A DNA stretch of 64,000 nt from Streptomyces sp. NBC_00344 (lineage in GTDB: Bacteria; Actinomycetota; Actinomycetes; Streptomycetales; Streptomycetaceae): NCBI RefSeq assembly GCF_036088315.1, contig NZ_CP107996.1, forward strand, positions 5,885,001-5,949,000. Direction: 5' to 3'. Numbering within the stretch: position 1 is the stretch's first letter; every line of letters begins with the position of its first letter. The position numbers and the translations under genes were made by a program. This document shows positions 17,071 to 28,800 of the stretch, in pieces. A model generated the notes under the pieces. It saw only the letters and a program-made list of their open reading frames with translations, had not been told where the DNA came from and ran no database searches.

Positions 17071-17994
17071 GTGTCCAGCACGCTTCCCACCACCGACCGG
17101 TCCACCGAGACTCCGGCCACCGGCACCGCACGCGTCAAGCGCGGCATGGCCGAGCAGCTCAAGGGCGGTGTGATCATGGATGTGGTCAACGCCGAGCAGG
17201 CGAAGATCGCCGAGGACGCGGGCGCCGTCGCGGTCATGGCGCTGGAGCGGGTCCCCGCCGACATCCGCAAGGACGGCGGCGTCGCCCGGATGTCCGACCC
17301 CAACATGATCGAGGAGATCATCGAGGCGGTCTCCATCCCCGTCATGGCCAAGTCCCGCATCGGGCACTTCGTAGAGGCCCAGGTGCTTCAGTCGCTCGGT
17401 GTCGACTACATCGACGAGTCCGAGGTGCTGACCCCGGCCGACGAGGTCAACCACAGCGACAAGTTCGCCTTCACGACCCCCTTCGTCTGTGGCGCCACCA
17501 ACCTCGGTGAGGCCCTGCGCCGCATCGCCGAAGGCGCGGCCATGATCCGCTCCAAGGGTGAGGCCGGCACCGGCAACGTCGTCGAGGCCGTACGTCATCT
17601 GCGCCAGATCAAGAACGAGATAGCCCGGCTGCGCGGTTACGACAACAACGAGCTGTACGCGGCGGCGAAGGACCTGCGGGCGCCGTACGAGCTGGTCAAG
17701 GAGGTCGCCGAGCTCGGAAAGCTGCCGGTGGTCCTCTTCTCCGCCGGTGGTGTCGCCACCCCTGCCGATGCCGCGCTGATGCGCCAGCTCGGCGCCGAGG
17801 GCGTCTTCGTCGGCTCGGGCATCTTCAAGTCCGGCGACCCGGCCAGGCGTGCCGCCGCCATCGTGAAGGCCACCACCTTCTTCGACGACCCGAAGATCAT
17901 CGCGGACGCCTCCCGCAACCTGGGTGAGGCCATGGTCGGCATCAACTGCGACACCCTCCCCGAGAACGAGCGCTACGCGAACCGGGGCTGGTGA
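17071..17994 (+). CDS. pdxS: Pyridoxal 5'-phosphate synthase subunit PdxS
   Basis: A 307-aa synthase subunit of the DXP-independent vitamin B6 pathway. It condenses ribose-5-phosphate, glyceraldehyde-3-phosphate and ammonia from PdxT into PLP. Near-invariant segments are present: [46 protein letters not shown] (substrate lysine), and [11 protein letters not shown] at the phosphate site. The GTG at 17071 is preceded by GAGGT, and the N-terminal 20 residues are a variable Thr/Ser-rich extension. The stop overlaps the pdxT start, consistent with the 1:1 PdxS-PdxT complex. Confidence 0.97.
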   Translation: MSSTLPTTDRSTETPATGTARVKRGMAEQLKGGVIMDVVNAEQAKIAEDAGAVAVMALERVPADIRKDGGVARMSDPNMIEEIIEAVSIPVMAKSRIGHFVEAQVLQSLGVDYIDESEVLTPADEVNHSDKFAFTTPFVCGATNLGEALRRIAEGAAMIRSKGEAGTGNVVEAVRHLRQIKNEIARLRGYDNNELYAAAKDLRAPYELVKEVAELGKLPVVLFSAGGVATPADAALMRQLGAEGVFVGSGIFKSGDPARRAAAIVKATTFFDDPKIIADASRNLGEAMVGINCDTLPENERYANRGW

Positions 17995-18584
17995 TGAGCA
18001 CTCCCGTCATCGGGGTCCTGGCACTCCAGGGCGATGTACGGGAGCACCTGATCGCCCTGGCCACGGCGGACGCCCTGGCCAGGCCGGTCCGGCGCCCCGA
18101 TGAACTCGCCGAGGTCGACGGGCTCGTCATACCGGGCGGCGAGTCCACCACGATGTTCAAACTCGCCGCGCTCTTCGGCATGCTGGAGCCGCTGCGCGAG
18201 CGCATCGCCGCCGGCCTGCCGGTCTACGGCACCTGTGCCGGTCTGATCATGCTCGCCGAGAAGATCCTCGACCCGCGCTCGGGCCAGGAGACCTTCGGCG
18301 GTATCGACATGATCGTCCGCCGTAACGCCTTCGGACGTCAGAACGAGTCCTTCGAGGCCGCCGTCGGGATCGAGGAGATCGAGGGGGGTCCCGTGGAGGG
18401 CGTCTTCATCCGGGCGCCCTGGGTCGAGTCGGTCGGCGCCGAGGTCCAGGTGCTCGCCCGGCACGGCGGCCATATCGTCGCGGTCCGCCAGGGCAACGCC
18501 ATCGCCACCTCGTTCCACCCGGAACTCACCGGTGACCACCGGATGCACCAGTACTTCACGGAGATGGTGCGCGACGCCCGGTGA
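17994..18584 (+). CDS. pdxT: Pyridoxal 5'-phosphate synthase glutaminase subunit PdxT
   Basis: A 196-aa class I glutamine amidotransferase that releases ammonia from glutamine and channels it to PdxS. The catalytic triad is C81 (YGTCAGL), H175 and E177 (SFHPEL). The oxyanion PGGESTT loop (residues 48-54) is the PdxT signature. I use the ATG at 17994, which shares its A with the pdxS stop codon; a GTG one codon earlier is also in frame. Length and spacing are normal for a pdxST operon. Confidence 0.96.
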   Translation: MSTPVIGVLALQGDVREHLIALATADALARPVRRPDELAEVDGLVIPGGESTTMFKLAALFGMLEPLRERIAAGLPVYGTCAGLIMLAEKILDPRSGQETFGGIDMIVRRNAFGRQNESFEAAVGIEEIEGGPVEGVFIRAPWVESVGAEVQVLARHGGHIVAVRQGNAIATSFHPELTGDHRMHQYFTEMVRDAR

Positions 18585-18646
18585 CCGGCGCCCGGTAGGA
18601 TCTCTGGCGTTCGTCCAGGAAATGGTTACGCGAAGGAGACAGGCAG

Positions 18647-19399
18647 ATGTCCGGCCACTCTAAATGGGCTACGACGAAGCACAAGAAGGCCGTGGTTGAC
18701 GCCAAGCGCGGCAAGCTCTTCGCGAAGCTGATCAAGAACATCGAAGTTGCCGCCCGGACCGGCGGTGTCGACCCCGAGGGCAACCCGACGCTCGTCGACG
18801 CCATCCAGAAGGCGAAGAAGAGCTCGGTCCCCAACAAGAACATCGACTCCGCGGTCAAGCGCGGCGGCGGTCTCGAAGCGGGCGGCGTCGACTACCAGAC
18901 GATCATGTACGAGGGATACGGCCCGAACGGCGTCGCGGTGCTCATCGAGTGCCTCACCGACAACCGCAACCGCGCCGCGTCCGACGTACGGGTCGCGATG
19001 ACCCGCAACGGCGGCTCGATGGCGGACCCGGGTTCGGTCTCGTACCTCTTCAACCGCAAGGGTGTCGTACTGGTGCCCAAGGGTGAACTCGCCGAGGACG
19101 ACGTCCTCGGCGCCGTTCTGGAGGCCGGTGCCGAAGAGGTCAACGACCTGGGCGAGTCCTACGAGGTGGTCAGCGAGGCCACCGACATGGTCGCGGTCCG
19201 CACCGCGCTCCAGGATGCCGGCATCGACTACGACTCGGCCGAGGCCAACTTCATGCCCACCATGCAGGTCGAGCTCGACGAAGAGGGCGCACGCAAGATC
19301 TTCAAGCTGATCGACGCACTCGAGGACAGCGACGACGTACAGAACGTCTTCGCCAACTTCGATGTCTCGGACGACGTCATGGAGAAGATCGACGCCTGA
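18647..19399 (+). CDS. YebC/PmpR/TACO1-family protein
   Basis: A 250-aa member of the YebC family. The N-terminus [20 protein letters not shown] is the hallmark, followed by [13 protein letters not shown] and [22 protein letters not shown]. Family members were described as DNA-binding transcriptional regulators and, more recently, as factors easing ribosome stalling on poly-proline; no choice can be made here. GAAGGAG lies upstream of the ATG. It is positioned before ruvC, as in many bacteria, with a hairpin between. Confidence 0.95.
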   Translation: MSGHSKWATTKHKKAVVDAKRGKLFAKLIKNIEVAARTGGVDPEGNPTLVDAIQKAKKSSVPNKNIDSAVKRGGGLEAGGVDYQTIMYEGYGPNGVAVLIECLTDNRNRAASDVRVAMTRNGGSMADPGSVSYLFNRKGVVLVPKGELAEDDVLGAVLEAGAEEVNDLGESYEVVSEATDMVAVRTALQDAGIDYDSAEANFMPTMQVELDEEGARKIFKLIDALEDSDDVQNVFANFDVSDDVMEKIDA

Positions 19400-19424
19400 C
19401 AGGCGCTCAGCAAGGCGGTACCGG

Positions 19425-19456
19425 CGGGCCGACAGGGACACACCTCTGTCGGCCCG
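19425..19456 (+). terminator. Hairpin between yebC and ruvC
   Basis: CGGGCCGACAG (19425-19435) pairs with CTGTCGGCCCG (19446-19456), an 11-bp perfect stem with a 10-base loop, 26 bases after the yebC-family stop. No T tract follows. Confidence 0.6.
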
Positions 19457-19547
19457 TCCGCGTTGTCGGTGCCACCGGCTAACCTGCAACAACGCAGGAA
19501 CGCATGGTCGAACGAGCGCGAAGGCGCCGGGGGCGAGGGAGGGGCAC

Positions 19548-20081
19548 GTGCGCGTACTCGGTGTGGACCCGGGGCTGACCCGGTGCGGAGTCGGCGTGGT
19601 CGACGGCGCCGCGGGCCGCCCCCTGACGATGCTCGGAGTGGGTGTGGTGCGCACGCCGTCCGACGCCGAGCTCGGCACCCGGCTGGTCGCCGTCGAGCGC
19701 GGCATCGAGGAGTGGCTCGACCGGTACCGGCCCGAAGTCGTGGCTGTGGAAAGGGTGTTCAGCCAGCACAACGTCAGTACGGTGATGGGCACCGCACAGG
19801 CGAGCGCCGTCGCCATGCTCTGCGCCGCCCGCCGAGGTATCCCCGTGGCCCTGCACACCCCCAGTGAGGTCAAGGCAGCGGTCTCGGGCAGCGGCCGGGC
19901 CGACAAGGCCCAGGTCGGCGCCATGGTGACCCGGCTGCTGCGGCTGGACGCGCCGCCCCGGCCGGCCGACGCCGCCGACGCACTCGCACTCGCCATCTGT
20001 CACATCTGGCGGGCCCCCGCCCAGAACCGGCTGCAGCAGGCCGTCGCCGCCCATCGCACGCTGAAAGGCCGTACCGCATGA
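19548..20081 (+). CDS. ruvC: Crossover junction endodeoxyribonuclease RuvC
   Basis: A 177-aa Holliday-junction resolvase that nicks symmetrical strands of the four-way junction. The four acidic active-site residues are D7 (VLGVDPG), E68 (AVERVF), and D141 and D144 (PADAADAL). The frame is open upstream, but the GTG at 19548 has GGGAGGGG 5 bases before it and gives the canonical start [10 protein letters not shown]. It overlaps ruvA by 4 bases, and the three ruv genes form one operon. Confidence 0.96.
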   Translation: MRVLGVDPGLTRCGVGVVDGAAGRPLTMLGVGVVRTPSDAELGTRLVAVERGIEEWLDRYRPEVVAVERVFSQHNVSTVMGTAQASAVAMLCAARRGIPVALHTPSEVKAAVSGSGRADKAQVGAMVTRLLRLDAPPRPADAADALALAICHIWRAPAQNRLQQAVAAHRTLKGRTA

Positions 20082-20695
20082 TCGCCTTTGTCTCCGGTCC
20101 GGTGGCCGCCCTGGCCCCCAACACCGCTGTCGTGGAGGTCGGCGGTGTCGGCATGGCCGTCCAGTGCACCCCGAACACGCTCTCCACCCTGCGTATCGGC
20201 CGGCCCGCCAAGCTGTCCACCTCCCTGGTCGTCCGGGAGGACTCGCTCACCCTCTACGGCTTCGTGGACGACGACGAACGCCAGGTGTTCGAACTGCTCC
20301 AGACCGCGAGCGGGGTGGGACCCCGGCTCGCCCAGGCGATGCTCGCCGTGCACACCCCGGACGCCCTGCGGCTCGCGGTCTCCACCGGCGACGAGAAGGC
20401 GCTCACCGCCGTGCCCGGCATCGGGAAGAAGGGCGCCCAGAAGCTCCTGCTGGAGCTCAAGGACCGCCTCGGGGTACCGCTCGGCACCGGAGCCCACCTC
20501 GCCGCGCAGCGGTCCGCCCCGGGTCCGGCTCCGTGGAACGAGCAGCTGCACACCGCGCTGGTCGGCCTGGGCTACGCGCCCCGTGACGCCGAAGAGGCGG
20601 TCACCGCCGTCATCCCGCAGGCCGAGGCCGCGGGCGAACCCGATATCGGTGCGCTTCTCAAGGCCGCACTGCAGACCCTCAACCGCGCCCGCTGA
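20078..20695 (+). CDS. ruvA: Holliday junction branch-migration protein RuvA
   Basis: A 205-aa junction-binding subunit that holds the four-way junction flat for RuvB and RuvC. The N-terminal OB fold begins [12 protein letters not shown]. The helix-hairpin-helix pair is visible ([14 protein letters not shown] and [19 protein letters not shown]). A flexible linker (about 135-155) leads to the C-terminal domain III that contacts RuvB. Start and stop spacing (ATGA with ruvC, 13 bases to ruvB) support co-translation. Confidence 0.96.
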   Translation: MIAFVSGPVAALAPNTAVVEVGGVGMAVQCTPNTLSTLRIGRPAKLSTSLVVREDSLTLYGFVDDDERQVFELLQTASGVGPRLAQAMLAVHTPDALRLAVSTGDEKALTAVPGIGKKGAQKLLLELKDRLGVPLGTGAHLAAQRSAPGPAPWNEQLHTALVGLGYAPRDAEEAVTAVIPQAEAAGEPDIGALLKAALQTLNRAR

Positions 20696-20708
20696 TCGGG
20701 AGACCCGC

Positions 20709-21800
20709 ATGCTGCCTCCTCAGAACGAGTGGGACCAAACCGCTCCCGGCACCGAAGAGCGCCTGGTGGGATCCGGCGCCGATGGCGAGGACCAGGCTGT
20801 CGAAGCCGCGCTGCGCCCCAAGGACCTCGACGAGTTCATCGGCCAGGAGAAGGTCAGGCACCAGCTGGACCTGGTCCTCAGGGCGGCCAGACAGCGCGGC
20901 GCGACCGCCGACCACGTCCTGCTCTCCGGCGCACCCGGCCTGGGCAAGACCACTCTTTCGATGATCATCGCGGCCGAGATGGGTGCCCCGATCCGCATCA
21001 CTTCGGGCCCCGCCATCCAGCACGCGGGAGATCTGGCCGCGATTCTGTCCTCCCTCCAGGAGGGCGAGGTCCTCTTCCTCGACGAGATCCACCGGATGTC
21101 CAGGCCCGCCGAGGAAATGCTCTACATGGCCATGGAGGACTTCCGGGTCGATGTCATCGTCGGCAAGGGGCCGGGCGCCACCGCGATCCCTCTGGAGCTG
21201 CCGCCCTTCACCCTGGTCGGCGCCACCACCAGGGCGGGTCTGCTGCCGCCCCCGCTGCGCGACCGCTTCGGCTTCACCGGGCACATGGAGTTCTACGAGC
21301 CGGCCGAGCTGGAACGGGTCGTCCACCGTTCGGCCCGGCTGCTCGATGTGGAGATCGGCAGGGAAGGAGCCGCCGAGATCGCCGGACGCTCCCGCGGTAC
21401 GCCCCGTATCGCCAACCGTCTGCTGCGCCGGGTTCGTGACTACGCCCAGGTCGAGGCGGACGGCGTCGTCACCCGTGAGGTGGCGGGCGCGGCGCTCGCG
21501 GTGTACGAGGTCGACGCCAGGGGGCTCGACCGGCTGGACCGTGCCGTGCTCCGGGCCCTGCTGAAACTCTTCGGCGGCGGACCGGTGGGACTCTCCACCC
21601 TGGCGGTGGCGGTGGGGGAGGAGCGGGAGACCGTCGAGGAGGTGGCCGAGCCCTTCCTGGTGCGCGAAGGGCTCCTGGCCCGCACCCCGCGCGGCCGGGT
21701 GGCCACACCCGCCGCCTGGGCACATCTGGGACTCGTACCGCCACAGGGGGGCGCCGGAAGCGCTGGGGGAATAGGACAAGGGGGTCTCTTCGGGGCGTGA
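20709..21800 (+). CDS. ruvB: Holliday junction branch-migration ATPase RuvB
   Basis: A 363-aa AAA+ motor that drives branch migration on RuvA-bound junctions. The Walker [10 protein letters not shown], Walker B FLDEIHR, sensor 1 GATTRAG and arginine-finger region (LRDRFGF) are all seen, followed by a winged-helix C-terminal domain. The first 25 residues ([20 protein letters not shown]) are the variable N-terminus. GGGAG lies 7 bases upstream of the ATG. It ends the ruvCAB operon; a new promoter appears before yajC. Confidence 0.96.
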   Translation: MLPPQNEWDQTAPGTEERLVGSGADGEDQAVEAALRPKDLDEFIGQEKVRHQLDLVLRAARQRGATADHVLLSGAPGLGKTTLSMIIAAEMGAPIRITSGPAIQHAGDLAAILSSLQEGEVLFLDEIHRMSRPAEEMLYMAMEDFRVDVIVGKGPGATAIPLELPPFTLVGATTRAGLLPPPLRDRFGFTGHMEFYEPAELERVVHRSARLLDVEIGREGAAEIAGRSRGTPRIANRLLRRVRDYAQVEADGVVTREVAGAALAVYEVDARGLDRLDRAVLRALLKLFGGGPVGLSTLAVAVGEERETVEEVAEPFLVREGLLARTPRGRVATPAAWAHLGLVPPQGGAGSAGGIGQGGLFGA

Positions 21801-21847
21801 CGGCGCGCAGGGATGCACGGGCAGGAACCCCGGTGCCATGCTGGGCG

Positions 21848-21877
21848 TTGTTCCATTGATGCGGACTCGCTTAGACT
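21848..21877 (+). promoter_or_regulatory. Possible promoter for yajC
   Basis: TTGTTC (21848-21853) and TAGACT (21872-21877), 18 bases apart, resemble a sigma-HrdB promoter. It would leave a leader of about 80 bases before yajC. Confidence 0.4.
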
Positions 21878-21966
21878 CCGCCGATGCCGCCCTTCCAAGT
21901 CGGCATGCCCCGCCCCCGAAGATCAGGCCGTGAATCAGCGCGGTCGTGCGAAGGAAGTTCCCTCCC

Positions 21967-22485
21967 GTGAGTCTCGTGACCCTCCTCCCCTTCATCGTGC
22001 TCATCGGGGCCATGTTCCTGATGACCCGGTCCGCCAAGCGCAAGCAGCAGGCGGCCGCATCGATGCGCAATCAGATGCAGCCCGGCGCGGGCGTCCGGAC
22101 GATCGGGGGCATGTACGCCACCGTCAAGGAGATCAACGAAGACTCGGTCCTCCTCGAGATCGCCCCTGGCGTGCACGCCGTCTACGGCAAGAACGCGATC
22201 GGCGCGGTGCTCGAGGACGAGGAGTACAACCGCATCGTCCACGGCGACGGCGCTGTCGTTCCTGACGACGCCTCCTCGCTGACCGGCCCCGACGAGACGT
22301 CGGACGACGCCAAGGTCGACCTCGGCAAGCACGACGTCCCGGACCACGAGGACAGCACGGACTCCGCCAAGATCGCGGACTCCGAGGACGGCGCGGCGGC
22401 CGCCGGCCCGGCCGAGGCCAAGACCGGCGACGACCAGGCCGAGACCAAGGCCCCCAAGGCCGACGGCGAGGACGACGCGAAGTAA
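21967..22485 (+). CDS. yajC: Preprotein translocase subunit YajC
   Basis: A 172-aa protein with a single N-terminal transmembrane helix (about 2-21), a conserved small domain (GAGVRTIGGMYATVKEINEDSVLLEIAPGV) and a long acidic, low-complexity tail (about 85-172, rich in D, E, A, K). The tail makes it clearly longer than the about 110-aa E. coli protein. YajC associates with SecDF and aids protein export. The GTG at 21967 (MSLVTLLPF) is chosen because AAGGAAG lies about 10 bases upstream. Confidence 0.92.
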   Translation: MSLVTLLPFIVLIGAMFLMTRSAKRKQQAAASMRNQMQPGAGVRTIGGMYATVKEINEDSVLLEIAPGVHAVYGKNAIGAVLEDEEYNRIVHGDGAVVPDDASSLTGPDETSDDAKVDLGKHDVPDHEDSTDSAKIADSEDGAAAAGPAEAKTGDDQAETKAPKADGEDDAK

Positions 22486-22492
22486 CACCCGC

Positions 22493-22530
22493 GGGGACCA
22501 CCGGCGCCCGACGGTGCGCCGGTGGTCCCC
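22493..22530 (+). terminator. Strong hairpin between yajC and secD
   Basis: A 15-bp perfect stem (22493-22507 with 22516-22530, loop of 8 bases), 8 bases after the yajC stop. It may terminate or attenuate transcription into secD, which would then need its own promoter in the following 100 bases. Confidence 0.6.
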
Positions 22531-22632
22531 GAGACCGTGCACTGCGTCTGCGGAGCAGGTCCCCCACATCACTTCGTGGCCGCCCACAGCGCATACCCGG
22601 CGCAGGGCGGTAGGACAGGGAGAATCGACAAG

Positions 22633-24360
22633 GTGGCAGCACCGAACAAGGGCCGAAGGCAGGCGGGAGCCCAGGGCAAGCCCGGGCGTGCCCTGGCCCT
22701 GATCCTGATCGCCATGGTTGCGCTCGTCGGCGGGATGTTCTGGTCGAAGCAGGTCACGCCGCGTCTTGGCATCGACCTCGCGGGCGGTACGAGCATCACG
22801 CTCAAGGCCGAGAACCAGCCCGGCAGGCCCAACGCGATCAACAAGAAGAACATGGACACCGCGGTCAGCATCATCGACCGCCGCGTCAACGGTCTGGGCG
22901 TGACCGAGGCCGAGGTCCAGACCCAGGGCAAGGACCACATCATCGTCAACATCCCCAAGGGGACGAACGAGAAGCAGGCCAGGCAGCAGGTCGGTACCAC
23001 CGCCCAGCTGTACTTCCGGCCCGTGCTCGCCCTCGCCCCAGGGACACCGACGCCGGCCAAGCCCTCCACCACACCGTCTCCCAGTCCGTCGTCGACCGCC
23101 GGCAACAAGGACAAGGCGACCTCGAAGGCCACGGCGTCGCCCAGCGCATCCACCCAGGGCCGCGCCGTGACCGACGCACTCAAGGCCGACCCGAGCCCTT
23201 CCGCTTCGGCGCCTCCCAAGTCCTCCGCCACCCCCTCGCCCGCGGACACCGCCACGGCGGCGAAGCTCCAGAAGGAATTCGCGGCGCTCAACTGCTCCAC
23301 GAAGGCGGGCCGCGCCAAGGCCGGCGCCGCTTCCGCCAAGCCCACCGACCCGACTGTCGCCTGCAGTGACAAGGGCGACGAGAAGTACATCCTGGACGCG
23401 GCCGCAGTCGCCGGTACCGACGTCGACGGCGCGAAGGCGGTCATCGACCAGCAGAGCGCCCAGTGGATCGTGCAGATGGACTTCACGGGCAAGGGCTCGA
23501 AGAAGTTCCAGACGGTCACCAAGAAGCTCTCGCAGCAGCAGAGGCCGCAGAACCAGTTCGCGATCGCCCTGGACGGCGCGGTCGTCTCGGCCCCCAGCGT
23601 CAGCGAGACGCTGAGCGGCAGCGCCCAGATCTCCGGCAGCTTCAACCAGCAGTCCGCCGAGGACCTCGCCAACGTGCTGTCCTACGGTGCGCTCCCGCTC
23701 TCCTTCCACGAGGAGACGGTCACCACGGTGACCGCGGCGCTCGGTGGCGAGCAGCTCCAGGCAGGTCTGATCGCCGGTGCGATCGGCCTCGCGCTGGTCA
23801 TCATCTACCTGGTGGCCTACTACCGCGGCCTGGCAGCCCTCGCCATCCTCAGCCTGATGGTCTCCGCGATCCTCACGTACGCGATCATGTCGCTGCTCGG
23901 CAAGGGCATCGGTTTCGCGCTGAACCTGCCCGCGGTGTGCGGTGCGATCGTCGCGATCGGCATCACGGCCGACTCGTTCATCGTCTACTTCGAACGCATC
24001 CGCGACGAGATCCGTGAGGGGCGCACGCTGCGGCCCGCCGTCGAGCGTGCCTGGCCGCGTGCCCGGCGCACCATCCTGGTCTCGGACTTCGTGTCCTTCC
24101 TCGCCGCGGCCGTGCTGTACATCGTGACCGTCGGCAAGGTGCAGGGATTCGCCTTCACCCTGGGGCTCACCACACTGCTCGACGTCGCCGTGGTGTTCCT
24201 GTTCACCAAGCCGGTGATGACGCTGATGGCCCGCAAGAAGTTCTTCGCGAGCGGACATCCCTGGTCCGGTCTCGACCCGAAGCGCCTGGGTGCGAAACCC
24301 CCGCTCCGGCGTACCCGCCGGTCCTCGGCCTCCGCCCCCACCGACCCGAAGGAGGCGTGA
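22633..24360 (+). CDS. secD: Protein translocase subunit SecD
   Basis: A 575-aa subunit that with SecF uses the proton-motive force to complete export of Sec substrates. TM1 is at about 20-38, and the D1 motif LGIDLAGGTSITLK follows. The large periplasmic-side domain is interrupted by a Pro/Ser/Thr/Lys-rich insert (about residues 140-215). The C-terminal half holds TM2-6 with ADSFIVYFERIRDEIREGR. The GTG at 22633 (MAAPNKGRRQ) is used; the in-frame extension to 22522 has a non-secretory, Cys/His-rich sequence that is probably untranslated. Confidence 0.94.
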   Translation: MAAPNKGRRQAGAQGKPGRALALILIAMVALVGGMFWSKQVTPRLGIDLAGGTSITLKAENQPGRPNAINKKNMDTAVSIIDRRVNGLGVTEAEVQTQGKDHIIVNIPKGTNEKQARQQVGTTAQLYFRPVLALAPGTPTPAKPSTTPSPSPSSTAGNKDKATSKATASPSASTQGRAVTDALKADPSPSASAPPKSSATPSPADTATAAKLQKEFAALNCSTKAGRAKAGAASAKPTDPTVACSDKGDEKYILDAAAVAGTDVDGAKAVIDQQSAQWIVQMDFTGKGSKKFQTVTKKLSQQQRPQNQFAIALDGAVVSAPSVSETLSGSAQISGSFNQQSAEDLANVLSYGALPLSFHEETVTTVTAALGGEQLQAGLIAGAIGLALVIIYLVAYYRGLAALAILSLMVSAILTYAIMSLLGKGIGFALNLPAVCGAIVAIGITADSFIVYFERIRDEIREGRTLRPAVERAWPRARRTILVSDFVSFLAAAVLYIVTVGKVQGFAFTLGLTTLLDVAVVFLFTKPVMTLMARKKFFASGHPWSGLDPKRLGAKPPLRRTRRSSASAPTDPKEA

Positions 24361-24361
24361 C

Positions 24362-25483
24362 ATGTCGCGACTCGGCAGCATGGGCGCCCGGCTGTACCGC
24401 GGCGAGGTCGGCTACGACTTCGTGGGAAAGCGCAAGATCTGGTACGCGATCTCGATCCTGATCACCATCACCGCCATCGTCGGCCTCTCGGTGCGCGGGC
24501 TCAACCTCGGTATCGAATTCCAGGGCGGTGCGGTCTTCACCACGTCCAAGGGCACCAACATCTCCGTGGCGGAGGCCCAGACATCGGCGGAGAAGGTCTC
24601 CGGGCACCCGGCGACCGTCCAGAAGCTCGGCTCCGACGGCGCGCTGCGCATCCAGGTCTCGGGCATCAGCACCAGCACGGCAGACAAGCTGCACGACCAG
24701 ATCGCCAAGGATCTGAACGTGTCGCCGAACAAGATCGCGGCCGATGTGGTCGGCCCCAGCTGGGGCGAGTCGATCGCCAACAAGGCCTGGCAGGGCCTGG
24801 CGATCTTCATGGTCCTGGTGGTGATCTATCTGGCCATCGCCTTCGAGTGGCGGATGGCCATCGCCGCCCTGGTCGCTCTGATCCATGACCTGACCATCAC
24901 CGTCGGGGTGTACGCGCTCGTCGGATTCGAGGTCACCCAGGGCACCGTGATCGGTCTGCTGACCATCCTCGGCTATTCGCTCTACGACACCGTCGTCGTC
25001 TTCGACGGTCTCAAGGAAGCGTCGAAGGACCTCACGAAGCAGACCCGCTTCACCTACAGCGAGATCGCCAACCGCAGCCTGAACGGCACGCTGGTGCGTT
25101 CGATCAACACCACCATCGTCGCCCTGCTCCCGGTCGCCGGTCTGCTCTTCATCGGCGGTGGCTTCCTCGGCGCCGGCATGCTCAACGACATCTCGCTCGC
25201 GCTGTTCGTGGGTCTCGCGGCAGGTGCGTACTCGTCGATCTTCATCGCCACCCCGCTGGTCGCGGACCTCAAGGAGCGCGAGCCCGCCATGAAGGCGCTC
25301 AAGAAGCGGGTGCTGGCCAAGCGTGCCTCCGCCGCGGCCAAGGGCGAGTCGTACGACGAATCGGCCGAGGCGGACGACGCGCGCGACGCGGCCCCCGAGG
25401 GCACCGCTGTCGCGGGCTCAGTCGCGGGTAATCGCCCGCCTGCCCCGCGGGGCAGAGGCCGTACCCAGGGCAAGCGCCGATGA
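24362..25483 (+). CDS. secF: Protein translocase subunit SecF
   Basis: A 373-aa membrane partner of SecD. TM1 is at about 30-48, with NLGIEFQGGAVF as the SecF counterpart of the SecD D1 motif. The membrane block includes GYSLYDTVVVFDGLKEASK (about residues 201-219) and LNGTLVRSINTTI. The C-terminal 60 residues are a charged cytoplasmic tail ending in basic residues. GGAGG in the end of secD serves the ATG at 24362, only one base after the secD stop, and its own stop overlaps apt (ATGA). Confidence 0.95.
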   Translation: MSRLGSMGARLYRGEVGYDFVGKRKIWYAISILITITAIVGLSVRGLNLGIEFQGGAVFTTSKGTNISVAEAQTSAEKVSGHPATVQKLGSDGALRIQVSGISTSTADKLHDQIAKDLNVSPNKIAADVVGPSWGESIANKAWQGLAIFMVLVVIYLAIAFEWRMAIAALVALIHDLTITVGVYALVGFEVTQGTVIGLLTILGYSLYDTVVVFDGLKEASKDLTKQTRFTYSEIANRSLNGTLVRSINTTIVALLPVAGLLFIGGGFLGAGMLNDISLALFVGLAAGAYSSIFIATPLVADLKEREPAMKALKKRVLAKRASAAAKGESYDESAEADDARDAAPEGTAVAGSVAGNRPPAPRGRGRTQGKRR

Positions 25484-26019
25484 CCGCCGTCCAGGAGCTG
25501 CTGCTCAGCCGCATCCGGGATGTACGGGACTATCCGAAGCAGGGCGTGGTGTTCAAGGACATCACGCCGCTGCTCGCGGACCCGGAGGCCTTCACGGCGC
25601 TGACCGACGCTCTCGCGGAGCTGTGCATGCGGCACGGCGCCACCAAGATCGTCGGACTCGAGGCGCGCGGCTTCATCCTGGCGGCGCCGGTGGCCGTACG
25701 CGCCGGGATGGGCTTCATTCCGGTCCGCAAGGCGGGCAAGCTCCCCGGCGCGACGCTTTCGCAGGCGTACGACCTGGAGTACGGCAGCGCCGAGATCGAG
25801 GTGCACGCCGAGGATCTGGACACGAACGACCGGGTCATGGTCATCGACGACGTCCTCGCCACCGGAGGCACCGCCGAGGCATCGCTCCAGCTGATCCGGC
25901 GGGCCGGCGCCCGGGTGGTGGGTGTCGCCGTGCTGATGGAGCTGGGCTTCCTCAACGGGCGTGCCCGCCTGGAACCCGCGCTGGAAGGCGCTCCGCTGGA
26001 AGCGCTGATCACGCTCTGA
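25480..26019 (+). CDS. apt: Adenine phosphoribosyltransferase
   Basis: A 179-aa purine-salvage enzyme that makes AMP from adenine and PRPP. The PRPP-binding motif [14 protein letters not shown] is present near residue 122, and [12 protein letters not shown] and [12 protein letters not shown] are typical APRT segments. The ATG overlaps the secF stop by 4 bases, linking salvage to the sec operon and, downstream, to relA; this secDF-apt-relA order is conserved in actinobacteria. Confidence 0.96.
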   Translation: MTAVQELLLSRIRDVRDYPKQGVVFKDITPLLADPEAFTALTDALAELCMRHGATKIVGLEARGFILAAPVAVRAGMGFIPVRKAGKLPGATLSQAYDLEYGSAEIEVHAEDLDTNDRVMVIDDVLATGGTAEASLQLIRRAGARVVGVAVLMELGFLNGRARLEPALEGAPLEALITL

Positions 26020-26035
26020 GGCACTGACGACCACA

Positions 26036-26073
26036 CGAGGCGGGCACCCGGAGAAACCCGGGTGCCCGCCTCG
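26036..26073 (+). terminator. Hairpin terminator after apt
   Basis: A 16-bp perfect stem (26036-26051 with 26058-26073, loop AGAAAC) begins 17 bases after the apt stop. It separates the sec-apt operon from relA. Confidence 0.7.
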
Positions 26074-26188
26074 CGTCGCCGTCGGGCGGCAGGTGGCTGA
26101 GCAGCCCGGCGCGAGCGGTTCGCCCCGGCTCGTTACCATGGGCTTTCCGGACCTGACCGGGGGACCCGGACCCGCACGAGGAGTGCTC

Positions 26189-28726
<2,538 letters not shown>

Positions 28727-28740
28727 CACCCGCGCACAGA

Positions 28741-28781
28741 ACGAAGGGCTCCCGTACCTGCCCGGTACGGGAGCCCTTCGT
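28741..28781. terminator. Bidirectional terminator between relA and the DUF349 gene
   Basis: An 18-bp perfect inverted repeat (28741-28758 with 28764-28781, loop TGCCC) lies exactly between the convergent stops. Confidence 0.8.
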
Positions 28782-28800
28782 CGTGCCACGGAGCGGGCTG

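Noticed and set aside
22522..22632. An N-terminal extension of SecD from 22522
   Set aside because: The sequence (MVPETVHCVCGAGPPHH...) overlaps the terminator hairpin and has no ribosome site; the GTG at 22633 gives a normal SecD N-terminus.
21871..24381. An 836-codon minus-strand frame across yajC-secD
   Set aside because: Gly/Arg/Leu-rich antisense shadow; the plus strand encodes clear YajC and SecD.
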